From: Enterobacter sp. Ag1
GTDB taxonomy: Bacteria; Pseudomonadota; Gammaproteobacteria; Enterobacterales; Enterobacteriaceae
Direction: 5' to 3'
DNA: 64,000 bases
Assembly: GCA_000277545.1 (NCBI GenBank)
Contig: AKXM01000015.1
Location: 62,008 to 126,007, forward strand
Made by a program: the position numbers and the translations under genes. Numbering within the stretch: position 1 is the first letter of the stretch; every line of letters starts with the position of its first letter. This document shows positions 20,933-29,310 of this stretch, piece after piece. The notes beneath the pieces were generated by a model, which was given only the letters and a program-made list of their open reading frames with translations, did no database searches and was not told where the DNA came from.

Positions 20933-20962
20933 GATGTGAGTGTTGTGTTTTGTTGTTTTTTC
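20933..20962 (-). promoter_or_regulatory. C/A-rich GcvB target in the gltI leader
   Basis: On the minus strand the leader contains AACAAAACACAACACTCACA, a C/A-rich stretch starting about 44 nt upstream of the gltI ATG. In Salmonella GcvB uses its G/U-rich R1 region to bind such an element at about -45 to -57 of gltI, where it also enhances translation. The match in composition and distance is the evidence; pairing was not computed. Confidence 0.65.
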
Positions 20963-21225
20963 ATGCTGCTAAAAGCGTCATGCAATGCCCTTTTGTTAGC
21001 ATCTAACCTAGCTGAATGTAAAGAAATTGCTAATAAGATGTTTATTTTTGCGAAGCGCGCCGCACCATTCAAAGGCAAAGATATGCCAGTGCACTATAAC
21101 GGTGCTTGCGATGTCGCTTTTTGGTGCATGCATTTTTCACTGCCCGATACGGCCAGGCCACAGGGCGTCTTTGCGCCAGCTATTTGATTTCAACTGTTTA
21201 TATCTAGCAAAGCTTGTGCCAGAAA

Positions 21226-21253
21226 TGAAAAAGGCCAGCAAATTTGCCGGCCT
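21226..21253 (-). terminator. Rho-independent terminator of lnt
   Basis: Stem AGGCCGGCAAA/TTTGCTGGCCT (one mismatch) followed by TTTTTC on the minus strand, about 20 bp after the lnt stop. Confidence 0.8.
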
Positions 21254-21273
21254 CTATGAGCGAGAAGGGTGTG

Positions 21274-22815
21274 CTACTTTTTGCTGCGGTTACGCAGGCT
21301 TATCACCAGTGCGGTGAAACCGAATAAAGCGGTCACCATCCACAGCGGCCAGAAGCCGAAGCGTGCATAAGGCGTTAAGCCAGTGGTCGGTGTGACTTTC
21401 GCTTCCAGCACTTCGCGAGTGAACTGCGGGATGATGTTAGTGATCTCACCTTCGGCGTTGACCACGGCAGTTACGCCATTGTTAGTGCTGCGCAGCAAAG
21501 GCCGCCCCAGCTCCAGCGAGCGCATACGCGCCATTTGCAGGTGCTGCCATGGGCCGATGGATTTACCGAACCAGGCATCGTTGGAGATAGTCAGCAGGAA
21601 GTCAGTGTCTGGCCGGAAATTGTCCCGAACTTGTTCACCCAGGATAATTTCGTAGCAGATTGCCGCCGTCAGCTTGACGCCGTTAGAGAGCAATTGCGGC
21701 TGAACATAGGGCCCACGGCTGAATGATGACATGGGCAGATCGAAGAACGGGGCCAGTGGGCGCAGAATCGATTCAAGTGGCACAAACTCACCGAATGGCA
21801 CAAGGTGGTTTTTGTTGTAGCGATTGCTGCTGGTGTAGCTGTAAGGGCTACCTTCACCGAGCGTGATAATGGTGTTGTAGGTATCGTACCTGTTTTGCTT
21901 ATTCAGACGCGCATCGACGATACCGGTAATTAATGAGCTGTGTTTTGCCCGCAGCAGGTCATCCATCATGGCGAGGAACTGCTGCTGATTAATTTCCAGA
22001 TCGGAGATAGCCGATTCCGGCCAGATGATAAGCTTGGCTTTGCCCATCTCCGGCTCTGTTTTATCCAGATAAATTTTCAGCGTGTCCAGCAGCTGGCTTT
22101 CATTCCACTTCAGAGACTGGGGAATGTTGCCTTGTACCATCGCTACGTCAACGGAACGCTCTGGCAGAGGCTGGAACCATTGAATGTTGCGCAGTGGCCA
22201 GGGTAATAACAGTAAAGCCGCAGAAACCACCGCAGGAGCCCATTTCCGTGCCTGCAGGGCGTACACCAGAAGGCCACTGATAATCATCAGTAGGAAGGTA
22301 ATGGTGTCGACGCCCAAAATCGGCGCGATGCCTTTTAGTGGGCCATCGATCTGGCTGTAGCCAAACTGCAGCCAGGGGAAGCCGGTCAGTACCCAGCCAC
22401 GCAGGAATTCGGTAATTTGCCAGACGACCGGCGCGGCAATAGCTACGCGCCACCACGTTGTTTTTGGCCACAGCCTGCTGAGAATACCGGCGAACAAACC
22501 TGTGTAGAGCGACAAATAAGCGGCCAGCAGAACCACCAGGAACACGTTCACCGGGCCCGGCATGCCGCCAAACTGTGCGATGCTGACATAGACCCAGTTG
22601 ACCCCGCTGCCGAACAGCCCAAGCCCCCAGAAGAAGCCAATCGCGGCGCTTTGTACCGGGCGACGGTTAAGCGTCAGGCCCTGCAAGCCAGCAAGAGAAA
22701 CAATAGCTGCAGGCCAGAAATCATAAGGGGAAAAAGCCAGCGTTCCGCAGGCCCCAAAGAAAAGCGCCAGCAGCAGGCGAACGCGCTGGCGTTGAAGAAG
22801 TTGAGCTATAGCCAT
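21274..22815 (-). CDS. lnt: Apolipoprotein N-acyltransferase Lnt
   Basis: Inner-membrane enzyme that adds the third acyl chain to the N-terminal Cys of lipoproteins, enabling their sorting to the outer membrane. 513 residues: about six to eight N-terminal membrane segments and a periplasmic nitrilase-like domain with Glu in [10 protein letters not shown], Lys in [11 protein letters not shown] and Cys in [11 protein letters not shown]. The start at 22815 gives [20 protein letters not shown], matching E. coli; the longer frame to 22923 runs into corC. It follows corC by 7 bp. Confidence 0.97.
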   Translation of the reverse strand: MAIAQLLQRQRVRLLLALFFGACGTLAFSPYDFWPAAIVSLAGLQGLTLNRRPVQSAAIGFFWGLGLFGSGVNWVYVSIAQFGGMPGPVNVFLVVLLAAYLSLYTGLFAGILSRLWPKTTWWRVAIAAPVVWQITEFLRGWVLTGFPWLQFGYSQIDGPLKGIAPILGVDTITFLLMIISGLLVYALQARKWAPAVVSAALLLLPWPLRNIQWFQPLPERSVDVAMVQGNIPQSLKWNESQLLDTLKIYLDKTEPEMGKAKLIIWPESAISDLEINQQQFLAMMDDLLRAKHSSLITGIVDARLNKQNRYDTYNTIITLGEGSPYSYTSSNRYNKNHLVPFGEFVPLESILRPLAPFFDLPMSSFSRGPYVQPQLLSNGVKLTAAICYEIILGEQVRDNFRPDTDFLLTISNDAWFGKSIGPWQHLQMARMRSLELGRPLLRSTNNGVTAVVNAEGEITNIIPQFTREVLEAKVTPTTGLTPYARFGFWPLWMVTALFGFTALVISLRNRSKK

Positions 22816-22822
22816 AGCTGAG

Positions 22823-23701
22823 TTATTCGTCCAGTTTAGGTTGCGGCGAGTCGTCCGGAATTCTGACATGAACCTGAATAATACGACGGCTATCGGCCAT
22901 GGCGACTTTGAACTGGTAACCATCTATTTCAATGGTTTCGCCACGGGCTGGCAGGTGCCCAAAGGCTTGCATCACCAGACCACCGATGGTGTCGACTTCT
23001 TCATCGCTAAAGTGCGTGTCGAAGGTTTCGTTGAAGTCTTCAATAGAGGCGAGGGCGCGCACCGTCCACGTATGGCGGCTCAGCTGACGGAAATCACCGT
23101 CTTCCTCGTCGTCGTACTCATCTTCGATTTCCCCGACAATCAGTTCGAGAATATCTTCGATCGTCACGAGACCTGAAACGCCGCCAAATTCATCAATGAC
23201 AATCGCCATATGATAGCGCTGCTGACGAAACTCTTTCAGCATGCGGTCAACCCGTTTGCTTTCAGGCACGACAACCACCTGACGTAACACTTTTTCCATG
23301 CTGAAAGGCTCAGAGTCGCTGCGCATGAACGGCAGCAGATCTTTCGCCATCAGAATCCCTTCGATGTGATCTTTGTCTTCGCTTATCACCGGGAAACGGG
23401 AGTGAGCGGAATCGATAATGACATCGAGGCACTCGTCCAGCGTCTGGTTGTGTTTGAGCGTCACCATCTGCGAACGCGGGATCATGATATCGCGGACGCG
23501 CTGGTCGGCGATATCCATCACCCCTTCGAGCATGTCGCGGGTGTCCTGGTCTATCAGAGAATTTTGCTCAGAATCACGAATAAGCGTCAGCAGATCGTCA
23601 CGGTTTTTCGGTTCACCGTGAAACAGCTGGTTGAGAATGAGGGAGAAGAATCCCTTTTTGGCTTCCGGCGTGTCACTATTCTGTGAATTGTCGTCGCTCA
23701 T
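22823..23701 (-). CDS. corC: CorC (YbeX) CBS-domain protein
   Basis: Cytoplasmic protein of the CorC/HlyC family, linked to magnesium/cobalt efflux and more recently to ribosome metabolism with YbeY. 292 residues: paired CBS domains (about 65-190; [20 protein letters not shown] and [12 protein letters not shown]) and a C-terminal CorC_HlyC domain ([20 protein letters not shown]). Unlike membrane CorC proteins there is no DUF21 domain, as in E. coli YbeX. It sits between ybeY and lnt in one unit. Confidence 0.96.
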   Translation of the reverse strand: MSDDNSQNSDTPEAKKGFFSLILNQLFHGEPKNRDDLLTLIRDSEQNSLIDQDTRDMLEGVMDIADQRVRDIMIPRSQMVTLKHNQTLDECLDVIIDSAHSRFPVISEDKDHIEGILMAKDLLPFMRSDSEPFSMEKVLRQVVVVPESKRVDRMLKEFRQQRYHMAIVIDEFGGVSGLVTIEDILELIVGEIEDEYDDEEDGDFRQLSRHTWTVRALASIEDFNETFDTHFSDEEVDTIGGLVMQAFGHLPARGETIEIDGYQFKVAMADSRRIIQVHVRIPDDSPQPKLDE

Positions 23702-23800
23702 GGCGTTAGGTTTTAGGCCTCATATAAATCAAAAACTAACAGGCAGCCTGATGGTGCACTGCCTGCGCGTGACGGCGGCAAAGGGAAAGCCCTGAGCCGA

Positions 23801-24268
23801 CTACTCTTTCTCGGCAATGTACGGATCGGCATACCCAAGAGCAAGCATTATCTCTGTTTCCAGCGCTTCCATCTCTTCGGCTTCATCGTCTTCGATGTGG
23901 TCGTAACCGAGCAGATGCAGGCTGCCGTGTACAACCATATGTGCCCAGTGGGCCTCCAGCGGCTTCTCTTGTTCTTTGGCTTCCTGCTCAACCACCTGAC
24001 GGCAGATGATCAGATCGCCGAGCAGCGGAAGCTCGATCCCTGGCGGGGCTTCAAACGGAAAAGAAAGCACGTTGGTGGACTTATCTTTCCCGCGATAGGT
24101 CAGGTTCAGGTCGTGGCTTTCGGCTTCGTCTACCAGACGAACGGTGACCTCAGACTCTGGCTGAAACTGAGGAATAACCGCATCCAGCCAGCGCTGAATT
24201 TGTGCTTCATCCGGCAGGCCGCTTTCTGCTTCGCAGGCAACCTGTAAATCTAAAATAACCTGACTCAT
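23801..24268 (-). CDS. ybeY: Endoribonuclease YbeY
   Basis: Zinc-dependent single-strand RNase needed for 16S rRNA 3' maturation and late-stage 70S ribosome quality control. 155 residues with the metal motif [11 protein letters not shown] (H3XH5XH pattern) near 114-124 and conserved [15 protein letters not shown] near 59. Its ATG overlaps the ybeZ stop by 4 nt, so the PhoH-like ATPase and YbeY are translationally coupled, consistent with their reported physical interaction. Confidence 0.97.
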   Translation of the reverse strand: MSQVILDLQVACEAESGLPDEAQIQRWLDAVIPQFQPESEVTVRLVDEAESHDLNLTYRGKDKSTNVLSFPFEAPPGIELPLLGDLIICRQVVEQEAKEQEKPLEAHWAHMVVHGSLHLLGYDHIEDDEAEEMEALETEIMLALGYADPYIAEKE

Positions 24269-25326
24269 TTGCTCTCCTGAGCGGTAGCCTGCAGGGCAAG
24301 GGCTTCGCGTTTACGCTCGGCGGCAAGCTCGTCTTTGCGTTTTTGATCGGCGGCTTCCCAGGCTTCATAGGCGTTAACAATGCGGGCCACAACCGGGTGG
24401 CGTACCACGTCTTCGCTGTTAAGGAAGTTGAAGCTGATTTCATCCACCTCGGACAGGACGTCGATAGCATGACGTAAGCCGGACTTGAGGTTACGTGGCA
24501 GGTCTATCTGCGTCACATCGCCGGTAATCACCGCCTTGGAGTTGAAGCCTATACGGGTCAGGAACATTTTCATCTGTTCGGTGGTGGTGTTCTGACTTTC
24601 ATCGAGAATGACAAAGGCATCGTTCAGGGTTCGGCCACGCATGTAGGCGAGCGGGGCCACTTCGATAACGTTGCGCTCAATCAGCTTTTCGACTTTCTCG
24701 AAGCCCAGCATTTCAAACAGCGCGTCGTACAGCGGGCGCAGGTATGGGTCAACCTTCTGGCTTAAATCGCCGGGCAGGAAGCCCAGTTTTTCGCCCGCTT
24801 CAACCGCCGGGCGGGTCAGCAGAATGCGGCGGATCTCCTGGCGCTCCAGCGCATCAACCGCGGCGGCAACGGCAAGATAGGTTTTCCCTGTCCCTGCCGG
24901 CCCTATGCCGAATGTGATGTCGTGGTCGAGAATATTCGCGATGTACTGCGCCTGATTAGGCGTTCGCGGCTTAATGACGCCACGCTTAGTTTTAATATGG
25001 ATAGCTTTACCGTAATCCGGCACGCTGTCGGCCGTTTGCTCCAGCACCCGGCTTTCTTTAATAGCCAGATGAATTTGTTCCGGGTCGATATCCTGGCTTT
25101 GGCCGCGCATTGGCGCGGTGTCTACGTACAGATGTCGCAGAATATCCGCCGCGGCGTTAACGGAAAGCTCACGACCGGTGAGCCTGAAGTGATTGTCACG
25201 GCGGTTGATTTCAATCCCCAGTCGGCGTTCCAGCTGTTTGATGTTGTCATCAAAAGGGCCGCACAGACTAAGCAGACGGGCGTTATCCGCCGGTTCCAGC
25301 GTTAATTCACGTGTTTCGATATTCAA
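24265..25326 (-). CDS. ybeZ: PhoH-like ATPase YbeZ
   Basis: PhoH-family P-loop ATPase, partner of YbeY in RNA metabolism. Walker A is GPAGTGKTY and Walker B-type [10 protein letters not shown]; the rest follows E. coli YbeZ closely, including [21 protein letters not shown] start at TTG 25326 because it aligns with the E. coli N-terminus (NIDTRE/NIETRE) and has AAGAGGAT 5-6 nt upstream, giving 353 residues. Alternatives are the GTG four codons upstream or the open frame up to 25479. First gene of ybeZ-ybeY-corC-lnt. Confidence 0.94.
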   Translation of the reverse strand: MNIETRELTLEPADNARLLSLCGPFDDNIKQLERRLGIEINRRDNHFRLTGRELSVNAAADILRHLYVDTAPMRGQSQDIDPEQIHLAIKESRVLEQTADSVPDYGKAIHIKTKRGVIKPRTPNQAQYIANILDHDITFGIGPAGTGKTYLAVAAAVDALERQEIRRILLTRPAVEAGEKLGFLPGDLSQKVDPYLRPLYDALFEMLGFEKVEKLIERNVIEVAPLAYMRGRTLNDAFVILDESQNTTTEQMKMFLTRIGFNSKAVITGDVTQIDLPRNLKSGLRHAIDVLSEVDEISFNFLNSEDVVRHPVVARIVNAYEAWEAADQKRKDELAAERKREALALQATAQESK

Positions 25327-25444
25327 ACTTATCCTCTTGGTCACTCGGGGCCAGTTAGAGTAAACGGTCTCGCGTAGCCGAAAATACGGTTCGGCTACAG
25401 GGAAATTATTTATCCCGCAGCGTGATGGCGCAAGCGTCACAATT

Positions 25445-25474
25445 GATATTTGGGTGATGCCTTCAGAATGCAAG
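25445..25474 (-). promoter_or_regulatory. Possible sigma-32 promoter for ybeZ
   Basis: Minus strand CTTGCA, about 15-nt spacer, then CCCAAATAT, which partly resembles the heat-shock consensus CTTGAA-N13/14-CCCCATnT. The E. coli ybeZYX-lnt unit is in the sigma-32 regulon; the match here is incomplete. Confidence 0.35.
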
Positions 25475-25487
25475 TGCAAACAATGAG

Positions 25488-25528
25488 ACGGCCTGCCGGG
25501 ACGTGGAATTAGCGTTCCGGCAGGCCGT
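25488..25528 (-). terminator. Long hairpin after miaB
   Basis: A stem of about 15 bp, ACGGCCTGCCGG pairing with CCGGCAGGCCGT and extended by ACG/CGT with one mismatch, 8 nt after the miaB stop. No good T-tract follows, so it may protect the 3' end as much as terminate. Confidence 0.55.
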
Positions 25529-25536
25529 GGAGAGAA

Positions 25537-26961
25537 TTAAGGCTGGTAAGTCCCAACGCCAATGTCATTCTCTTTGCGGGTACGAGCGATAACGGAAGCC
25601 GGGGTTTCAGCAATACGCAGGCCCATTTCGCTTTCTGTGCGCACCAGCTTCGCGCGCAGGGAGTTAGTCAGGACTTCGGTGATTTCGACATCCACGAATT
25701 TCCCTACCATATCCGGCGTCCCTTCGAAGTTCACCACACGGTTATTTTCGGTACGGCCGGACAGCTGCATAATGCTTTTACGCGAAGTCCCTTCCACCAG
25801 AATACGCTGTACCGTACCCAGCATTTTACGGCTCCATTCCATTACCTGCTGGTTAATACGATCCTGTAGGATATAAAGGCGCTGTTTTTTCTCTTCTTCC
25901 GGCACGTCATCAACCAGATCGGCCGCCGGGGTGCCCGGACGAGCGGAGAAAATAAAGCTAAAGCTGGTGTCAAAGTTGACGTCAGCAATCAGCTTCATGG
26001 TTTGCTCGAAGTCCTGGCTGGTTTCGCCTGGGAAGCCGACGATAAAGTCTGAGCTGATCTGGATGTCCGGGCGCGCTGCGCGCAGCTTGCGGATAGTCGA
26101 TTTATACTCCAGCGCGGTATGCGTGCGCCCCATCATATTCAGCACACGGTCGGCGCCGCTTTGAATCGGCAGGTGCAGGAAACTCACCAGCTCCGGCGTG
26201 TCGCGGTAGACTTCGATAATGTCATCGGTAAATTCAATCGGGTGGCTGGTGGTGAAGCGAATGCGGTCGATACCGTCAATCGCGGCAACCAGACGCAGGA
26301 GCTCGGCAAACGAGCAGATGCCGCCGTCATAAGCCGCGCCGCGGTATGCGTTAACGTTTTGACCCAGCAGGTTAACTTCACGCACACCCTGTTCCGCCAG
26401 TTGAGCGATTTCAAACAGAATATCGTCGCAAGGGCGGCTCACTTCTTCGCCACGGGTATAAGGCACCACGCAATAGGTGCAATATTTGTTGCAGCCTTCC
26501 ATGATGGAGACGTAGGCGGTCGGGCCGTCGGCCTTTGGCTCCGGCAGGCGGTCAAATTTTTCGATTTCCGGAAAGCTGACGTCCACCACCGGGCTGCGGG
26601 TGCCGCGAACCTGGTTGATCATTTCCGGCAGGCGGTGCAGGGTTTGTGGCCCAAAGACGATATCTACATAGTGCGCCCGCTGGCGAATTTTTTTTCCTTC
26701 CTGAGAGGCAACGCAGCCGCCGACGCCAATGATCACGTCCGGGCGTTTGGCTTTGATATGCTTCCAGCGCCCCAGCAGGTGAAACACCTTTTCCTGGGCT
26801 TTTTCGCGAATAGAACAAGTGTTCAGCAGCAGAACGTCCGCTTCATTCGCGTTATCGGTCAGCGTAAAGCCGTGGGTGCTGTCCAGCAGGTCGGCCATCT
26901 TCGATGAATCGTATTCGTTCATCTGGCAGCCCCAGGTTTTTATATGGAGTTTTTTTGTCAT
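25537..26961 (-). CDS. miaB: tRNA-2-methylthio-N6-dimethylallyladenosine synthase MiaB
   Basis: Radical-SAM methylthiotransferase that thiomethylates i6A37 in tRNAs reading UNN codons. From ATG 26961 the protein has 474 residues, the E. coli length. N-terminal UPF0004 domain with Cys in TWGCQMN, NTCSIRE and GVGGCVAS binds one cluster; the radical-SAM motif is CNKYCTYC near 157-164; a TRAM domain closes the protein ([11 protein letters not shown]). The in-frame TTG at 26979 is an unlikely start. Confidence 0.98.
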   Translation of the reverse strand: MTKKLHIKTWGCQMNEYDSSKMADLLDSTHGFTLTDNANEADVLLLNTCSIREKAQEKVFHLLGRWKHIKAKRPDVIIGVGGCVASQEGKKIRQRAHYVDIVFGPQTLHRLPEMINQVRGTRSPVVDVSFPEIEKFDRLPEPKADGPTAYVSIMEGCNKYCTYCVVPYTRGEEVSRPCDDILFEIAQLAEQGVREVNLLGQNVNAYRGAAYDGGICSFAELLRLVAAIDGIDRIRFTTSHPIEFTDDIIEVYRDTPELVSFLHLPIQSGADRVLNMMGRTHTALEYKSTIRKLRAARPDIQISSDFIVGFPGETSQDFEQTMKLIADVNFDTSFSFIFSARPGTPAADLVDDVPEEEKKQRLYILQDRINQQVMEWSRKMLGTVQRILVEGTSRKSIMQLSGRTENNRVVNFEGTPDMVGKFVDVEITEVLTNSLRAKLVRTESEMGLRIAETPASVIARTRKENDIGVGTYQP

Positions 26962-27084
26962 CGACTTGCCATTGCTCAAGGTGAAGTCAGGAATTAAGCC
27001 GGATAGTGTAATGCTTTGCTATGGATGTGACCAGCCTGGGAAAAGCCAGTAGAATCAGCAAAGATGAATGAAGGAAAGAGACTT

Positions 27085-28260
27085 ATGGTAAATCAACCAA
27101 TTGAAGTAGCCGTTGTTGGCGGCGGTATGGTCGGCGCGGCGGCAGCGCTGGGGCTGGCACAGCACGGTTTTCGTGTGGCGGTGATTGAACATCATGCCCC
27201 TGAGGCTTTTGTTCCAGGTTGCCAGCCTGACGTCCGCATTTCGGCCATCAGCAGCGCATCGGTTGGCCTGCTCAAGTCTCTTGGCGTCTGGGACAGCGTT
27301 TTAGCGATGCGCGCACATCCTTATCGCCGGCTGGAAACCTGGGAATGGGAGAGCGCACACGTTAGCTTTAATGCCGAAGAACTGGGCTTACCCGAGCTGG
27401 GCTTCATGGTCGAGAATAACGTGCTGCAGCGCGTGCTTTGGCAAGCGCTTGAGGCGCATCCGAATATCTCTTTACGCTGCCCGGCGAGGCTGCGGCAAAT
27501 CCATCGCCAGGCAGCAGGTTGGACGCTCGAGTTTGATGACGGCGCTTCACTCAATGCTGAAATGGTGATTGGTGCGGATGGCGCGAATTCCCAGGTCAGA
27601 AAATGGGCGGGGATTGGCGTACATGCCTGGCAGTATCGTCAGGCCTGTATGCTGATTACCGTTAAATGCGAGTTTGAGCCGGGGGACAGCACCTGGCAGC
27701 ATTTCACGCCGACAGGGCCGCACGCTTTCCTGCCGCTGTTCGATAACTGGGCCTCTCTGGTTTGGTATGACACCCCGGCACGTATTCGGCAGCTGCAGGG
27801 AATGAACATGCCCCAGCTGCAAAAAGCGATTACGGCCGCTTTCCCTCAGCGACTCGGGGCGGTTACGCCGGTTGCCAGTGGGGCATTTCCGCTGACTCGT
27901 CGACACGCTTTGCAGTACGTCCAGCCAGGGCTGGCGCTGATAGGGGACGCAGCGCATACGATTCATCCTTTGGCCGGGCAGGGCGTTAATCTGGGATATC
28001 GTGACGTGGATGCTTTGCTTGATGTCCTGATCGGTGCCCGTAGCCATGCGGAAGCCTGGGCGAGCGAGGCTATACTGAAACGTTATCAGAGGCGCCGTCA
28101 GGCGGATAACTTCCTGATGCAGAGTGGAATGGATCTGTTCTATGCGGGATTCAGCAATAACCTGGGGCCGCTGCGCGTGGTGCGAAATATTGGGCTGATG
28201 GCGGCGGAAAGAGCCGGTGGCCTGAAGCGTAAAGCGCTGAAATACGCCCTGGGATTATAA
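27085..28260 (+). CDS. ubiF: 2-octaprenyl-3-methyl-6-methoxy-1,4-benzoquinol hydroxylase UbiF
   Basis: FAD monooxygenase that hydroxylates ring C6 (C5 in older numbering) in ubiquinone synthesis. 391 residues with the Rossmann motif VVGGGMVGAAAALGLAQ near 9-25, the DG motif GADGANSQVRK, and the second FAD motif LIGDAAHTIHPLAGQGVNLG. The start at 27085 aligns with E. coli and has AAGGAAAG upstream. Divergent from miaB. Confidence 0.98.
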   Translation: MVNQPIEVAVVGGGMVGAAAALGLAQHGFRVAVIEHHAPEAFVPGCQPDVRISAISSASVGLLKSLGVWDSVLAMRAHPYRRLETWEWESAHVSFNAEELGLPELGFMVENNVLQRVLWQALEAHPNISLRCPARLRQIHRQAAGWTLEFDDGASLNAEMVIGADGANSQVRKWAGIGVHAWQYRQACMLITVKCEFEPGDSTWQHFTPTGPHAFLPLFDNWASLVWYDTPARIRQLQGMNMPQLQKAITAAFPQRLGAVTPVASGAFPLTRRHALQYVQPGLALIGDAAHTIHPLAGQGVNLGYRDVDALLDVLIGARSHAEAWASEAILKRYQRRRQADNFLMQSGMDLFYAGFSNNLGPLRVVRNIGLMAAERAGGLKRKALKYALGL

Positions 28261-28264
28261 TGAA

Positions 28265-28295
28265 GATGAGCAGGGCGGTTTCCCGCTCTGCTCAT
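28265..28295 (+). terminator. Hairpin after ubiF
   Basis: Inverted repeat ATGAGCAG/CTGCTCAT extended by GCGG/CCGC, without T-tract; the stronger terminator at 28317 follows. Confidence 0.4.
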
Positions 28296-28316
28296 GCTAG
28301 CTAAATGCCAGATAGC

Positions 28317-28342
28317 AAAAAGCCCGCTTGCGCGGGCTTTTC
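28317..28342. terminator. Bidirectional terminator between ubiF and glnX
   Basis: Stem AAAAGCCCGC/GCGGGCTTTT with TTGC-type loop; A- and T-runs on both sides. Ends the leftward tRNA operon and probably ubiF too. Confidence 0.85.
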
Positions 28343-28348
28343 AGTGTG

Positions 28349-28423
28349 TGGCTGGGGTACGAGGATTCGAACCTCGGAATGCTGGTATCAGAAACCAGAG
28401 CCTTACCGCTTGGCGATACCCCA
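28349..28423 (-). tRNA. glnX: tRNA-Gln (CUG)
   Basis: 75-nt tRNA with encoded CCA; anticodon loop TTTCTGATA (anticodon CTG), T-arm GAGGTTCGAATCCTC and acceptor TGGGGTA/TACCCCA. Identical to the copy at 28460. Last gene of the seven-tRNA operon, as glnX in E. coli. Compared with E. coli glnV/X as I recall it, the anticodon stem pairs have changed together. Confidence 0.97.
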
Positions 28424-28459
28424 ACAGGGTGCGCTCACAGAGTGAACGACTTTTGAAAT

Positions 28460-28534
28460 TGGCTGGGGTACGAGGATTCGAACCTCGGAATGCTGGTATC
28501 AGAAACCAGAGCCTTACCGCTTGGCGATACCCCA
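28460..28534 (-). tRNA. glnV: tRNA-Gln (CUG)
   Basis: 75 nt with encoded CCA, anticodon CTG, identical to the downstream copy. 36-nt spacer to glnX. In E. coli this is the gene that yields supE amber suppressors when mutated. Confidence 0.97.
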
Positions 28535-28579
28535 ACAATTTTTTTGGATTTATCGAAGTTAATCAATAATTCCTTTGTA

Positions 28580-28656
28580 TGGTGGCTACGACGGGATTCG
28601 AACCTGTGACCCCATCATTATGAGTGATGTGCTCTAACCAGCTGAGCTACGTAGCC
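28580..28656 (-). tRNA. metU: tRNA-Met (elongator, CAU)
   Basis: 77-nt elongator tRNA-Met with encoded CCA; GGCTACGTAGCTCAGTTGG 5' end and anticodon loop CTCATAA. Identical to metT at 28982. Confidence 0.97.
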
Positions 28657-28677
28657 AAACTCTATCATATTTTTCGA

Positions 28678-28752
28678 TGGCTGGGGTACCTGGATTCGAA
28701 CCAGGGAATGCCGGTATCAAAAACCGGTGCCTTACCGCTTGGCGATACCCCA
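28678..28752 (-). tRNA. glnW: tRNA-Gln (UUG)
   Basis: 75 nt with CCA; anticodon TTG in GGTTTTTGATACC; T-arm CTGGTTCGAATCCAG. Identical to glnU. Confidence 0.97.
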
Positions 28753-28789
28753 ATAACTGTCGCGGTGAACCGCATGTATCGAAAAATAA

Positions 28790-28864
28790 TGGCTGGGGTA
28801 CCTGGATTCGAACCAGGGAATGCCGGTATCAAAAACCGGTGCCTTACCGCTTGGCGATACCCCA
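28790..28864 (-). tRNA. glnU: tRNA-Gln (UUG)
   Basis: 75 nt with CCA; anticodon TTG. Identical to glnW, 37 nt away, evidence of tandem duplication within the operon. Confidence 0.97.
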
Positions 28865-28886
28865 TCCGTGCAACGCGAGAGATAAA

Positions 28887-28971
28887 TGGTGCGGGAGGCG
28901 AGACTTGAACTCGCACACCTTGCGGCGCCAGAACCTAAATCTGGTGCGTCTACCAATTTCGCCACTCCCGC
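28887..28971 (-). tRNA. leuW: tRNA-Leu (UAG)
   Basis: 85-nt class II tRNA with a long variable arm (GCCGCAAGGTGT) and encoded CCA; anticodon TAG in CAGATTTAGGTTCTG; acceptor GCGGGAG/CTCCCGC. Confidence 0.97.
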
Positions 28972-28981
28972 ATAAAAAAGA

Positions 28982-29058
28982 TGGTGGCTACGACGGGATT
29001 CGAACCTGTGACCCCATCATTATGAGTGATGTGCTCTAACCAGCTGAGCTACGTAGCC
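28982..29058 (-). tRNA. metT: tRNA-Met (elongator, CAU)
   Basis: 77-nt elongator tRNA-Met with CCA, first gene of the operon, 10 nt before leuW. Same sequence as metU. Confidence 0.97.
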
Positions 29059-29096
29059 ATCTTTTTACGCGCTACCTTATCGGCGTTGCGGGGCGC

Positions 29097-29125
29097 ATTA
29101 TGCTGAGTTGACTCTACAGCGTCAA
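29097..29125 (-). promoter_or_regulatory. Sigma-70 promoter of the metT tRNA operon
   Basis: Minus strand -35 TTGACG, 17-bp spacer, -10 CATAAT, followed by a GC-rich discriminator GCGCCCCGC, as expected for stringently controlled stable-RNA promoters. Starts about 30 nt upstream of metT. Confidence 0.8.
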
Positions 29126-29268
29126 CTAGTTTTTTCCCGAAAACCCGCTCAGAATGCTCGTTTGAATGACTTGCGAACAGCTTGCTTGAAATATCGACAA
29201 TAACGCACGTTTTTGTTTTTAATTCCGCTTAAAAACAGGGATAAAGCCGCGACAGGAATACAGAAACG

Positions 29269-29296
29269 ACAACGGGCCATAAGGCCCGTTGTTTTA
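29269..29296 (-). terminator. Hairpin terminator of asnB
   Basis: Perfect 10-bp stem ACAACGGGCC/GGCCCGTTGT with ATAA-type loop, 15 nt past the asnB stop; a second inverted repeat GTTTTTAA/TTAAAAAC lies near 29215-29236. Confidence 0.7.
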
Positions 29297-29310
29297 AGCT
29301 AAATCAGCGA

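Larger units (their letters stand above)
20890..21273. other. 384-bp gltI upstream region
   Basis: Holds the gltI leader with its C/A-rich element, the AT-rich promoter region (about 20980-21060) and the lnt terminator at 21226-21253. I see no additional gene; the open frames crossing it lack ribosome sites and family similarity. Confidence 0.6.

Noticed and set aside
28349-28864. Tandem 75-nt repeats that could look like a CRISPR-type array
   Set aside because: Each unit folds as a tRNA-Gln with CCA end and anticodon; they are tRNA genes.
28294-29039. Repetitive open frames encoding RGFEPRNAGIRNQS-like peptides
   Set aside because: These are translations of the tandem tRNA-Gln and tRNA-Met genes, not a repeat protein.
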